A DNA stretch of 64,000 nucleotides from Gamsiella multidivaricata (Eukaryota; Mortierellomycota; Mortierellomycetes; Mortierellales; Mortierellaceae). The DNA is taken from NCBI RefSeq assembly GCF_025024155.1, contig NW_026251712.1:707727-771726 (forward strand). Direction: 5' to 3'. Position 1 is the first letter of the stretch. Every line of letters starts with the position of its first letter. The notes under the pieces are model-generated. The model saw nothing but the letters and a program-made list of their open reading frames with translations. It searched no databases and had not been told where the DNA came from. The position numbers and the translations under genes are program-made. This document shows, piece after piece, positions 24,022 through 36,312 of this stretch.

Positions 24022-25884
24022 TTAGTTCTTGACGGAAAGGGCGGCAACGCCGGGGAGGTTTTTGCCCTCCAAGAGCTCCAAGGAAGCTCCACCTCCGGTT
24101 GAGACGTGCGAGATCTTGTCCTCCTGGTGCCACTTGGCAACAGCGGTGGCAGTGTCTCCACCTCCGACAATCGAGACAGCACCCTATCAAGGAAATACAG
24201 CATAAACCATTATTCAACATTAGAATAAACTTTTCGTCTCATATATCACGTATCGACTGAATACTTAAACCATTCCGATATATCTTACGTTGGCAGTGGC
24301 CTCGACGACAGCGTCCAAGGCAGCCTTGGTACCGTTGGCAAAGGCATCGAACTCAAAGACACCAGCAGGTCCGTTCCAGAGAATGGTCTTGGCGCCCAAG
24401 ATAACCTCCTTGAAGATCTCATTGGACTTGGCACCGCAGTCGAGTCCCAACCAGCCATCGGGAATACCGGTCTCATCGGTCGCATAGCCAGTCTGGGCCT
24501 TGGCAGAGAAGCTGTCGGCGGTAACGTAGTCCACAGGGAGGTAGAGCTTGACGTTCTTAGCCTTGGCACTCTCGACCAACTTGCCAACAATCTCAGCACC
24601 ATCCTTATCGAAGAGAGAGCTGCCGATCTAATTGAATGGATGATGAGATTGCATAGAATACGTTAATGTGCGTCAGCGGTATAATAGACAAGAAAGATTA
24701 GGTACAGTAAAATCAATGATGTAGAGTAATGCGCCGTGGCCCAATTGTTGGGTCCACTAGCGATAACGATGGATTCTCAACGCGGTAGACCAAATCAAGG
24801 TTTCATGCTGAATAAAAAAATTGATCCATTGCCCAATGCGTCAGATTTGTGCTGAAAGTGTCCAGTCTTTACCTTGACATTCTCGAGGGCCTTCTTGAAG
24901 GTGAAGGCCATGCCTCCTCCGATGATCATGGCATCAACCTTGTCGAGCAAGTTCTCGATCAGCTGGATCTTATCCGAGACCTTGGCGCCTCCCAAGATGG
25001 CCAAGAAGGGCTTCTTGGGCTCCTCGAGCACCTGGGCAAAGAACTGAAGCTCCTTCTTCATCAAGAGACCAGCAGCGCGGATGGGGAGATCAATGCCGAC
25101 AACGGAAGAGTGAGCACGGTGGGCGGTACCGAAGGCGTCGTTGACGTAAACATCACCGAGTTTTGAGAGCGAAGCGCGGAACTTTTGGACATCGGCCTCG
25201 GTGGCCTTGGTGACGTTGCCCTCCTTGTCCTTGACCTTGCCCTCTTCCTCAATATGGAAGCGCAAGTTTTCGAGAAGGATGACCTTGCCATCCTTGGCAG
25301 AGGCACAGACACCCTCGACCTTCTCGCCGACACAGTCGTCCAAGAACTCGACGTCCTTGCTGAGGAGATGCGAGAGCTCCTTGGCAACGGGGGCCAAGCT
25401 GTACTTCTCGACCTTCTTGCCATCGGGGCGACCAAGATGGCTCATCAAGACAACGGAAGCAGCACCTAAGGTCCCATTTCATTTCAATAGTAAAAGGATA
25501 CGAAATGTTATTTGGTGGGGGGCGGAAACACAACGAGAGCGGGTTTGCTAAAGAATAACATCGGATCAAATCGCGCTCTCATATGACAAAGTAACTTTAA
25601 ACTATGATCCTCTTCTTTCGTGCGTGCTTACCGTTGTCCAAGGCGTACTTGATAGTAGGGAGGGCAGCAACGATACGGGCATTGTTCGAGATCTTGCCGT
25701 CAGCGAAGGGAACGTTAAAGTCGACGCTGTCGTACCGTAATCGAGAGACAAGATAAGTTATCGCGTCATATACTGAAAAACAAGAACAGAAAGAACGCGT
25801 ACAAGTGGCCTACCGCATCAAGACCCTTTTGCCGTTGACATCGACCTGGTCGATGACGAGCTTCTCAGAGAGTTTGTTGGACAT
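24022..25884 (-). CDS. PGK1: Phosphoglycerate kinase
   Basis: The glycolytic enzyme that transfers phosphate from 1,3-bisphosphoglycerate to ADP in the cytosol. Five exons on the minus strand (25884-25814, 25726-25632, 25465-24873, 24627-24289, 24183-24022) join in phase to give 419 aa, the normal size. Signature blocks: [57 protein letters not shown] and GGGDTATAV. Codon use is strongly biased, as expected for a highly expressed gene. A 245-nt intron (24628-24872) separates the two large exons. The start [12 protein letters not shown] matches family N-termini. Confidence 0.98.
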
Positions 25885-26022
25885 GATGTGGCGAGTGATT
25901 TGTTGGAGTCGCTGAATGGTAGGAATGTTGAAAGGTAGTATGAAAAAAGGAGGTTTGAGTGATGAAACAAAAGAAGAACATGGAAGTTTTACCCACGACA
26001 AGTGCGGATGAGTAGTGTGGCA

Positions 26023-26043
26023 TAAGGGCTTGGGTAGCCCTTA
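26023..26043. promoter_or_regulatory. 8-bp inverted repeat in the PGK promoter
   Basis: TAAGGGCT at 26023-26030 and AGCCCTTA at 26036-26043 form perfect arms around a 5-base loop, about 140-160 bp upstream of the PGK ATG. This is a candidate binding site for a dimeric factor; its function is not shown. Confidence 0.35.
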
Positions 26044-26452
26044 ATAGAGCGCGATTTAGATTTAAAAGAAGAGGTTGCCTGTAGGGTTCGAACCTTGCCT
26101 CTTTTTTTGGTTCGAATATCCATTATAGTTTGATCGTTCGTTTCTTCCGGTTTATTGAGGCGACCCTTTTACAATTATCCCAGCAGCAAATATCAAAAAT
26201 TATCCACTACTCTTTGCAGCATGGAAGGGCAACACGACCAAGCTTTCCAGACTGAATGTCATCTTCCCTCGCCCAGCGAATCCCCTGACCAACTCGACGG
26301 ACCCCAAATTTCCCATAGTAGCCACGTCACGTGCAGAGTATGTAGAAAGAAGAATACTGCTTGGATATTTTATTTTATTGAATGCACCGACGAATATAAA
26401 AATACGCGTGTAGATGAACGAAGAGGTGCCTTCAGCATTTTTGGACTGGAGC

Positions 26453-28445
26453 CTAATAACGAGCACTCGCGCCAGTGGCAGTCGCAGATGTCTCCGGGTT
26501 TGTCATAGCTGCATTTGAGGCAGCATTCTGGTTCCAGGAAAGATATGTGTGGTCTCCCAGTCGACGAGGCTTGTACAGATGACGGGCTGTGAACAAGAGT
26601 CCCAACACTACGCAGAGAACGCCGACGACCACGTACGCAATGCCTAAGAATGGATTGCGACCGCCCATGAAGGACACTGTCGAGATAACGATCGACTTTG
26701 TTCCTCCGTACGATGTAACATTATAGTCTGTAAGGATGAGTGTTGAGCGAGAATCAGTTAGTGCATGTCCAACAAATAATAAACAAGATTACTCTAACTG
26801 ATCATTAAGTGGTAGTAGCTGGACGGGCAACTTACTCATGTCAATGTCAATGGTATAGGTTCCACTCGTCAAGTCGTCCTGCTCGTTCTTTGAGTACAGC
26901 TTCCTGAAATTGGGCAGACCAGCTGTACGCATCCAGACTTGAAAATGCTCGTCCTTGCTGAGATCGATTGGTGGAGACGATGCGGAATAGCCATTGGGGA
27001 AGTTCCTCCAATTTGGTGGTGGTCGAATCTTGCTCAAGTCAGTATATCCCGTACTGCCATACTTCCTCATATCGGCCTTCCAAGAGATCCCCGTATCGGT
27101 GAGGATGTAGGACTTGTTATTGTTGGTCGTTGCGTCGAATGGGTTCAAGAACAATCCAAGCGTGTCTGTAGGTCAATTGCATAGGTTTAGTAAAGAGGTC
27201 AGTGCAAGATTTCTTCGACTGTACATACTAAACCATGCAGAACCCAGAATAACGCACCATTGAATATCGAATTAGCAATGAGGCCGCATGGAAAGATGGG
27301 GTATTGAACTTCGTTCTCAGTTATGACTGCTAAGGGGTCGCACGAGCCTCCCTTGAGCTCCGCCGCATCGCGAGCAACACCGGACAATTGCTTCGCATCC
27401 AGACTTTTGACATAACGACGGTGGTTCTGGTAGAACTTGGTGAGACGATAGTAGATAAAGACGGGCTTCTTCAGGGTGACGGGCAGGTTGAACTTGACAG
27501 TGCATTTCATGGTGGTCCAGGTCGCATTGTTGGCGGAGGTCACACCCTGCATCGACCTGTACTCTGGAGGCTCTCCATTGCCAGCGGAACCAGGGAAATT
27601 GACGGAGTACAAGTCCTGCGGGATCGGGACAAACGTTGGGCCGGCTTTGTCACATTTGGTGTAATCAATGACGACCTCTGCGACCTATGTTCAGCACGCG
27701 GATGCGAGTTTGTCAGTAATGAATGTGAGCACTACGCACTTTTTGTCTTTCCTGTTTCACCAAGAAAAAAAAAACAGCCCATGGATAGCCGTATATCCAT
27801 GATCGCAATCCAGCTCAATTCCTGAGTTCTTGGCTTCCTTGATTCTTCTAATATGTTCAGCCAGCGATTGTGCTCCTTTGCCACAGCCAAACAATTCTCC
27901 AAATGTAGCGGCGTCCAATGCTTCAGCTCTATTTTGCTGAATGCTGCCAATAGTTGCAAACGCAGTGTTGATTTTTACCCCTGATCATTCTGAGTAATGT
28001 CTTCTGATAATAATGATGCCCCGTTTATCGCTGTTGGCCAGGTCCTCTGAAATCATCCGCGACTGCAAGTAGGGGGATGGCACATAAGGCTTACAGTGTC
28101 ACTCGCCCAAAGCAGCAGACCGCCGATAGGCGCAAACAAAATGCCGACAAGGATGAACGTGGGCAGCACAGTCTTGGGCGTCAAAATGGGCTGCCATGCT
28201 TTCAACCGCTGTTGCTTGAAGGCGGTGTCTAGTCATATCGCACAAAGAAGAGGGGTCAATATCAGGTCGAATATTGCTGACGAGTCATAGAGGCCGAGCA
28301 AACTTCGTGCTCCTTGGCTGGATTAACTGTTGGTTGATTTCGATTCGACAGTGGCCAGGCTTCATGCCGAGGCAGACGTTGCTGTCGACCGCAGGGAGGG
28401 GGGTCACCTACTAGCGGGCTTCCTGCTCTTGGCCTCAGTCGACAT
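26453..28445 (-). CDS. CDC50: CDC50/LEM3 family P4-ATPase flippase subunit
   Basis: The non-catalytic subunit required for folding, export and activity of P4-ATPase phospholipid flippases of Golgi, endosome or plasma membrane. Five exons (28445-28412, 28228-28095, 27684-27258, 27165-26836, 26727-26453) join in phase to 399 aa. The first 34-nt exon joins as [20 protein letters not shown], a family hallmark. TM1 is [17 protein letters not shown]. The large exoplasmic domain has the paired-Cys region DYTKCD, MKCTVKF, GGSCDPL and the [13 protein letters not shown] block. The [13 protein letters not shown] motif precedes TM2 ([19 protein letters not shown]). A 409-nt second intron is longer than its neighbours. 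Confidence 0.95.
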
Positions 28446-29058
28446 TGGGCTGTGTAATTAAGAATAGTTGAGGTAAGCGGATGGAAGCTGCAGGATTAAG
28501 CAGACCACAGAACGATGGCGATGGGATGGAGTAGGGAGTGGAGGGAGTGGAGGGAGTGAAGGGAATGGAGTACAGGAGGATGATGGATGTATGGCAAACT
28601 GTGTGAGGGGGGGAATAGAGAACCAAAGCCAGCCAGGAAATAAATAATCTAAATCCGAACTCAATTTCGGAACGAGTTAGCCGGCGGAGCGGCCTCTGGG
28701 CGGGTCTGATCCGTCACAGAGAACATGTCCCAATCCACGTAGCGGGGGTATCTTAATTCCACGTAAATAAAGTATCTTGCTTCGGGCTTTGGCATAAGAA
28801 CATCCTGGCCTAAAGCCGCACATGTCGAATCCTTTGCAGGGGTGAGGTACTCGTATTAAAAAAAAAAAAAAGAGCAGCTTGAAGGACGTGTGTTGCAACG
28901 GCAAAATGCCGCCACCTCAACACTCAAAGAAGCGCCAAAGTCTTCTATTCTTTGCTCCTTTGGTTCTCTCCTGATCTCATCCCTTGGGCAGTTTGGGATC
29001 GTAAAAGCCGCTCAGAAGGTCGAATAAATATCATCAGCTTCTCAGACATTTCTTATAT
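28446..29058. other. CDC50 promoter and spacer
   Basis: The minus-strand leader is rich in CT (GGAGTG repeats near 28528-28570 on the plus strand). An A14 run occurs at about 28858-28871. No gene seen. Confidence 0.4.
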
Positions 29059-30144
29059 GATGGCAAGGTCGAGAATGACTTGTTGGGTACGGATTGCTCT
29101 ACCTTCGAGATACACGGGAGCTCGATTGGAGGTCAATTCGCTTAACTCTCGGACTGGGCGGAGACCTTGGTCTACAGCGGCGCACCAAATGTACCGTTCT
29201 TCGAGACAATCAGCCAGCAGCCTTTCTAGTTGCCCGCTGCAAACAGGTGCGACATTGTTGACGAGTACAGAACGTGGCTAACACAACTTATCTTCAGTGT
29301 CTGCACTCCATTCACTCGTCGAGGACCAATTGCGCAAAAGGAGGTAGCTATCGCCTCGCCAGGCTCCACGCCGATCACCACAGACTTTATGATTGCTGGG
29401 GAGCTTTAGCCGACCCGGTGGCACTCGTCCTGCTTCAACGGCGTCTTGAGGCTGCTGCAGATGGGAGAAGAGCGTCTTTGTATAACCTTATAGCGCTTCC
29501 GTACCATAGGTCTTCGATGTCTCCTAGGCCATCTTCGGTACGGTCATCAATCTCTTGCCATATTACTGTCCTTTGTCCCTGTCTCTACTTGGTCTCTTTC
29601 CTGTTTCCAATGGAGTGGAAGCGCAGCAGCCCTCCGTAGATATCGCTTTCTAGTTCTTCTGCTCACACTCTCAAGTACGAGTACATCTCCTCTATAATCT
29701 TCCCCGTTCCTCCGTCAGTTCCTAAATCCCATAGATGGGCAGAGAACCGAACATACACGTCCTACCGCTGTTTGGCAAACCCCGCTTCGAACCGAGATTT
29801 CCATCTCCGTTGTCTCTGCTCTCTCCGTCCTCCGACCTCTCACCTTCGGACACGTTGTTGTCCGGCTCATTTTCTGCTCAAGAGCCATTTATACCTATTC
29901 TTCAGTATCGACGCCTTGCCAACTAGATTGGAACGATGGAAAACTTCTTCAGCTACAAGGCATTTGTAACAGGTCTGTTTGGTACTGCGATTTTGAACAC
30001 AACCACTACCCTTTCAAAGCTCATGCCATCCGTACTCAAACCAAACATTCACTCTTGAAAACCAGGCTGCCAAAGAACATCCACATGGACTGGTACGATG
30101 TCAGACAGATCAAGAAAGGACTAAGCAGGACTGGCTTCGTGTAG
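29059..30144 (+). pseudogene. Decayed protein-coding gene, family not recognised
   Basis: One plus frame (29059 onward) reads as convincing protein for about 115 codons (for example LLGTDCSTFEIHGSSIGGQF, DWAETLVYSGAPNVPFFE, RGPIAQKEVAIASPGSTPIT) but is broken by TAA at 29143-29145, TAG at 29227-29229 and TAG at 29407-29409, with protein-like sequence continuing straight after the first two stops. The same frame is open again from 29698 to a TAG at 30142-30144; its last 70 codons (CNRSVWYCDFEHNHYPFKAH..., ending GLSRTGFV) also look coding. There is no ATG and no splice signal that would remove the stops. Whether both halves were one gene is inferred only from the shared frame. Several Cys and the composition suggest a former secreted or enzymatic protein; no family is claimed. 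Confidence 0.45.
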
Positions 30145-30594
30145 GGGCTTGCTTGTTGTTTACGCCATGAAGCAGAAAAGAGCAGGAAATGAATGTTGGC
30201 AAGGTCCTAAGATTATATAGGAAGGAATGGGTCAGGATATAGGGCAAGACAATATATTCGCCCGGGCCCTTATTATAAAATATCACCCGCTCGGGTCATA
30301 GGTTCTCTGGAAGTGATACATTTGAACGCGTCAATTGGCTGTGCTGTGCGTATCCGTGCGCACACGTTCTTTTGCAAAATATTATGTATTTGATGCTGAA
30401 TACGATAAAGCAGTATATTGCATATTGCCATAATGTCTATCTGCAGTAAAGGAGACATGGATGGTATAGAGGAAATGGACGGAGGCGGGTATATTATTAT
30501 GTATCAAGAAATATAAAGAACTGAATATACATTTCATGTGGCGTTGCCGTGGATCGTCTTCTTATGCAACGCCCTTGACGTTTTCACCGTGCTC

Positions 30595-31974
30595 CTACTT
30601 GGTGTCCTCAAGTGGGACCTCCTCCATGCCATATTCTTGCTTGCTGATAGCGTACTCGGCGCGCGAACGGGACTCGGACTCCAGACGAAGATATGGGCTC
30701 TTGTAGAGGTATACGGGGAATGTAGCCAACAGACACCAGACACCAATGAAGATCAGGGGAGGGTTGATGCCTGTGTCCCTCGACTTTTGCTCGTCCTGAA
30801 GGGCGCCCAGGACGAGCAAGAAAATGACAGCAAAGAACTGACCAGAGCCCCAGAGGAGCGAGGTCGAGGAGGCAGGCGTAACTGGATACGTGCACTCGAT
30901 TCCGAGCTCCAAGACAATGGGCAGCAATGCAAATGAGAACAGACCCAGAAGGGCCGAGACGACAATGATACCGATGAAGAAATCCTTGCGGACGACAAAG
31001 ATAAAGACAATGTAGAGCAATGTCGCAAGAGGAACCATAGTCTTCAACAAGGTCTTAAACTGCTTGTTGCGATCGATCACTGGGCCAGCGATGCCTGCAC
31101 CGACCAGACCAGCAACAATCATAGCGGCACCAAAATACCCGGCCTCATTCGCATTGTAATCGTAAGGCTTCGCGAACTGGGAGATGAGCGACGAGAAGGC
31201 GTTGAAGAAGCCGACAAAGGTGCCGAACAGGAACATGAGGATCAAGAACTGTTTGTTGCTGCCGACCTTCCTGAGACTGACCCAGAAGGGCTCCTCTGCA
31301 GTCTCCAGGAGAGCCTCAGCAGCAGAGGGCGAGGGAGGCGTAGGAGGACGCTCAGACATGAAGATAACGGGAATAATGGCGACAGCCGAGAGGATGAGGC
31401 AGATGAGTACCGAGGTCGACATGGAATCCTTATCTTTGGTGATCTCTGGGATGATCAATTGGGCGAGAGCAGCAGCGAAAGCATTGGAGACGGAACCGAT
31501 CATGGTGGCCGTCGTGCGGCCGTTCTCGGAGAACCAGACAGCAGCGTACTTGGGGGGCACATTCAAGAAGAAGGGTTGAGCCGAGGCAGCGATGATCTGG
31601 CCGATCAACGTCAATGCAAGACGACCACCAGGACTGGCGGGGGTGGACTCGACGAAGTTGGCGAGGTAGCGGAGGAGGGCACCGATGACCTGGATGGCGG
31701 CTCCAAAGAACAAACTCTTCTTGATGCCCTTCTTCTCGAACATCCAACCCGAGACGGGGCCCATGATGAGATAGGCGACAAAGTAAAGGATCGAGGTGAC
31801 ATTGACGACGGTGTCGTCGCAGTTGAGGTAGCCCTGAGCAGCGTCTGAGACTGAGGAGTAGGTCAGCCAGACGAATCCTGTGGAGATGTTGAGGAGAACG
31901 ATGGCAAAGAGGCCGATATAGCGGCTCTTGTAGGTGAGATAGGTCTGTTGGCCCACGGTGGTGGAGTCGGTCAT
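30595..31974 (-). CDS. Major facilitator transporter, SLC49 (FLVCR/MFSD7/DIRC2)-like
   Basis: A 459-aa polytopic membrane protein with about 12 hydrophobic spans, intronless. Features: NISTGFVWLTYSSV in TM1, the MGPVSGWMFEKKGIKKS loop between TM2 and TM3 (the MFS A-like motif), GSVSNAFAAALAQLIIPEI in TM5, and a central hydrophilic loop with PPTPPSPSA. The pattern (WLTYSSV, FGSVSN-type TM5, GVVDR-like GPVIDRNK in the second half) resembles the SLC49 heme/choline/cation group rather than sugar porters. ATG 31974 was chosen; the longer upstream frame begins with a non-ATG codon and reads through CT-rich leader. The substrate cannot be assigned. Confidence 0.85.
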   Translation of the reverse strand: MTDSTTVGQQTYLTYKSRYIGLFAIVLLNISTGFVWLTYSSVSDAAQGYLNCDDTVVNVTSILYFVAYLIMGPVSGWMFEKKGIKKSLFFGAAIQVIGALLRYLANFVESTPASPGGRLALTLIGQIIAASAQPFFLNVPPKYAAVWFSENGRTTATMIGSVSNAFAAALAQLIIPEITKDKDSMSTSVLICLILSAVAIIPVIFMSERPPTPPSPSAAEALLETAEEPFWVSLRKVGSNKQFLILMFLFGTFVGFFNAFSSLISQFAKPYDYNANEAGYFGAAMIVAGLVGAGIAGPVIDRNKQFKTLLKTMVPLATLLYIVFIFVVRKDFFIGIIVVSALLGLFSFALLPIVLELGIECTYPVTPASSTSLLWGSGQFFAVIFLLVLGALQDEQKSRDTGINPPLIFIGVWCLLATFPVYLYKSPYLRLESESRSRAEYAISKQEYGMEEVPLEDTK

Positions 31975-34900
31975 GGCGAGAGAAGGAGACGGGTAGAAGC
32001 AGCAGGAAAGCGAGGGGATGACTGAGATTCGACTGCTGGAAAGATGATATGTCACACCGTGGAGGCGGAGTGATAGAAAGACTAAGAGGAGAGGAGAGAG
32101 GAGGATGGTGATGGGGGGAATGGAGTTTCGAATGAGGATGCGAATGAGCTAGGGAGGAAGGTGGATGGGAAGGTCAACGAGGGAAGAAGAGGGAAGGCGG
32201 AAGGAAAGAAGAAGGAGCACTTCAAATAGGACTCATCTCCCCAGGGCGGGAATACAACTTATATTGGCCATTATATTCCATACTCTCATCCACCACGAGC
32301 ACTTGTAAACCCGTGCCCCCATGGGTCTGCTGCTCCATCATGGAACAGATCCATGCAGCAGCGACAGCAGCAGCAGCAGTAGCAGCCCTGTACTCGACCA
32401 CGGCAACCTCATCCCTATCCTTACTCAGCAGATATCAGCCGTACATCAATATCCTGAGCACCAAAAATGAGAGGTTCCCAAATTGCTGCTGTGTTTGTTG
32501 CTTTTATTGTCCGCAATGTCCACAAGCCAGAATACTGGTCTCCCTTTCTTTCACTCTGAGCGATATGCACACCCGTTCATCGAAACCCCAACGACAGGCT
32601 ACCAGTAGCAGCAGCAGCATGCTTGCCCGGACCGTGCCTATGCGTTTGCAACCCTTTATCCGTCTCATCGCCCATTCCATCTGAACTATCTAACCAACCA
32701 TCTGCTGCCGCTCTTTCTCTTCTTAGCTCGCCGTTTCATTACACTTGTCGTGCGACAGACATAATAATATGTGCCAACCAGATGGCAGAGTGGAAACAAA
32801 AATGAACACAAGCAGATAAAATCTGTGAGCCTTTTGAGAAAATGGCAAACCATCCAAATAGACTAACAAGGGTAAATGATGAGAAATACCAATTTTTTGC
32901 AGTTCTTCTAGGCTCACACCTAACTTTCTTTTTTTTCTGTGCATTAGATATGAGAGCGCAATTCCACCACGACGGATCCAGCCATTGTCCGCATGCGTGG
33001 ACACCTTATCCGCAAGTTTCATATAGGCCCTCAGGCCCTCTAAAGAAAGTCCCAGCCCATTGCCGTATAAATATGACAAAGGTACATGTGTCCCCCGGCT
33101 CTGATCTAGGTTTTTTTTTTTCCTCTCTCCCTCTCTCTCTCTTTCTCTTAGCTGAGAATTCAGTCTCCACTACGGCTATAGATATAAAAAACTGCTCAGT
33201 AGTATTCAATATCAGCTATTTATGAAAGGCCGAACGATTACATATTTCAACACCCTTTAATGTACAGAACAGATGTAGAACGAAATCAAGGCCTTGTCGA
33301 TACATTCATACCCTTGCGTCACTTCGTGCGACAAGCCCTCTGGACTATTTTTTGCCAGCTGTTCTGGCTCTAGGACCAAGGCAACTGCAGCAGTCTCGAT
33401 TTGGACATGTCACACTCCCCTTTGTCCGTGTTGCTCCTGCTGAATGGATTTATTTTACGCGACAAGGAGGGAGGGTCTCGCTCCTTATCTTGCGCCTGGT
33501 ATGCATGCCGTTCCGCAACACACACGACCACTCCTCGCTCACACGACTACCGCCAAAAAAAACCATTGACTCTGAAGGGCTGCCTGGGCTGTATCGAGCT
33601 GACTAAAACATGAGGGGTCTCTTTGGTTCACTTATCAATTCCCCTGGTTTCAATGGTGCCACGGCATATAGTGTGAGAAATGAATCCAGCTTAACTCCCA
33701 AAAGGACATGGTCCCTGAGCAGCCAATCATCGGATTATGATGCAATGGTTAGATGATGGGTACCTCTCCGCACAGGCCACACAACAAGAACATTATTGGC
33801 TTATTAACTAAGTAGGGGGGTCTATACCTGCAGGTCTATACCAGATCTGCACTCGAACTGACCATTGCCTGAAAAACAAAAAGTCTTGGATCGTAAAACG
33901 AGACTCAGTGTAAGGGACGGGCGGGACAAACAAGGGGAAGGATTAAGCCGACGAGCAAAAAAGACCAATTATGGGAGGAGTCAGGAGTTAGCTGAACAGG
34001 ACGATAGAGGTCTAGGAAAGCTTTTTTCTGTGCTTAGTTTTTTCTATTTATTCATTTCAGGTCGTGTGTCCATCCTACAGCAAAACGCCCAAACGCCTGA
34101 CGCATATTCTCACAGGCCGGCATTACACATTTTAGTTTATAACCAAGCGAGAAAGAGGAGGGAGAGAGAAAACTGGAGGCCCAGACAAGACAACGCCCGC
34201 ACTTTTGTCTTGCAGGCAGAGAGGCGGGGGGAGCTGATAAAAATAAAATGAAGCATATAAACCTATTCTACTTGTTCCTGGAAATAGATTCAAGGTGTCA
34301 CAGAGCATTTGCCAACCAGACCAAAAAAAAAAAAAAACGACCTTGGCCCGGCAATTGCTTGGTTGTGTGGAGGCAGAAAGAAGGACCGGAACGAAAAAGG
34401 CTGTCTACTGCACATATGATAGCCCGGGACGATAGATATGGATTTCCTCTCCCCAGAGGGAAGGGCACAGATCATCGCAGACTAAGTAAGGAAGTAGTAG
34501 AGCAGGAAGACCGCACGGATGCATTCTTTAATCTCCATTGATTCAATTCTTCCAGAGTCAATTGTCTAGTGTTTCTTCGCACCTGTACCCGCATCTGCAA
34601 CTGGATTCACGCACCCCTTCCTATTTCTTATCTGTGCTCTACTGGTGTAGTGCTTGTTCTTCTTTCCTCTCCTCTCGCACTCCGCTCCTCCCTCCTTCCT
34701 AGTCCCTTGTCCTCCCTACGCTACCGTCGCCCGCTCGCCTACTGAACACCTTTTCCTTTTTTTCCATCGCTGTCAGTTGCGCTTCCTTCGACTCCCTCTC
34801 TGCCTGGCCCTGTCGTCTACGCGTTTATTTTCCCTGTTCGAGTACGTATTCCTCAGCTGTCTCCAGTTTATCCGCCCCATATAGTTAATGTCCCAGCCTT

Positions 34901-36312
34901 CTTTTTGGGGCCAAAGCAATGTTCAGGTCCACATGGACCAACCCTCCAGTTGAACCGTCTGTGCCCTCCACTGTCCCCAGCGAAGCCTTTGTGTGTTCCA
35001 CTCTGCAACAAGCGTTTCTGCAAAGCGCAGTTCTATCCTAGACTGCATGTCTGGACATGCTCGTTCCTGCACCGCAGCGTACAAGCACCACGCTCAGACT
35101 GATACATAAACAGCACCCCTTGGAGTTTACTCCATGGATTGACATAATGGATGAGCGACAAACATCTCAGGCACCGCCCATAACTGGGTCTCGGCTGCAG
35201 AAACTATAGTGTCTTGTCTCGTCTGGTGTTGCATTTTTATTTGTTACCCAGAAATCGTACGGATGCGAAATTCCAACTTAATTTACACACGACGGGCAGG
35301 TTGGTGTTGGGTCCACTTCTGCTGGTCGTGTGAGCGATTCCAAATCGTGATGGCGATCCCTTCCCTCCTTCCCTCCCCATCACAATCGCTCCATCTGTCT
35401 ACGGGCCATTGCAGACCACATGCGGTAGATAGGAAGCAGATGGCACCTGGAAGGGAGGGATGGTTGCAATGGGATGGGTTGTGTGATATGGGTTATGGGC
35501 TATGTGTTATCTATGAAAAGGAGTCCCTCCATTGGTGAAGGCAGGTCCGTGTCTTCTGCGCCTCTCGCATGTTGTTCTTTTTTTGTCATTTTACCATGTG
35601 CGTTGTATATACAACGGCCCCGACCGACAGCGTCTTTTCTGTGTATTTCTGTGGTTCGTCATTGCACCCCGTACATATCGGAAAGGCCTGAGTGGTGAAG
35701 GAGTGCCATTTCATATATTTCAACCACGACCGTTCCTTCTTTCTTCCTCCCACTTCACTCCATCTCGCTCTTCCTTTCTTCTCTTCTTCTCTTCCCACCA
35801 CCACCACCTCCTCCTCCTCCTCCTCCTCCTCCTCCTTCTTTCCCATCCTTACTCACACTCCCCCTCTCCCTCTCATAGCCATCCATTGGTCATCTCCCGC
35901 TTCTTTCTGCATCCCCAATACCAGGTACCTTCCCTCCCTCCTTCCCTCCCTCCTCATTATGTTAGTGTACACTTGTGTTCAGCAACAACAAAATAATGTT
36001 ACCAAGCATAGTGCCCTGAATGCCTTCACCACTCGCACGACACACAACAGCCAACGTTCTCCGCAACCCTCGCAACCACAAAGTGAACACACACGACCAA
36101 TTTGCACTGCACGCAACTCGTCGTCCTCCCTGCCCTCTGCACGTCCATAATATCCTTTGTCTACTCACTTACCCCTCTCCTCCCCCTGCACATTCTTCGT
36201 TGAACACCTACCACTACCTACAGTCAACACAGCCAATCACTGACATCCTTCCCTGTCTGCCCCTCTCCAAACTCTAGATCCAGACGTTCACACATAACGC
36301 AGTAATCTCACT
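31975..36312. other. 4.3-kb spacer with long CT-rich leader of VTC4
   Basis: No supported gene on either strand; open frames are short and low-complexity. The transporter promoter is at 31975-32300. Pyrimidine tracts run 33110-33150 and 34650-34870, and a long CT-rich stretch with the (CTC)n array runs from 35700 to 36300, likely the VTC4 leader. Confidence 0.45.
35807..35837. repeat. (CCT)n microsatellite
   Basis: About ten CCT units in the pyrimidine-rich region 480 bp upstream of the VTC4 ATG. Confidence 0.9.

Noticed and set aside
26080..26115. GGTTCGAACC-like sequence followed by T8, resembling a tRNA T-arm and terminator
   Set aside because: The surrounding bases do not form a five-pair T-stem or any acceptor stem on either strand, and no A/B box pair is present.
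31975..32055. Longer N-terminus for the SLC49-like transporter
   Set aside because: The upstream frame starts with a non-ATG codon and reads CT-rich leader; ATG 31974 gives a normal transporter N-terminus.
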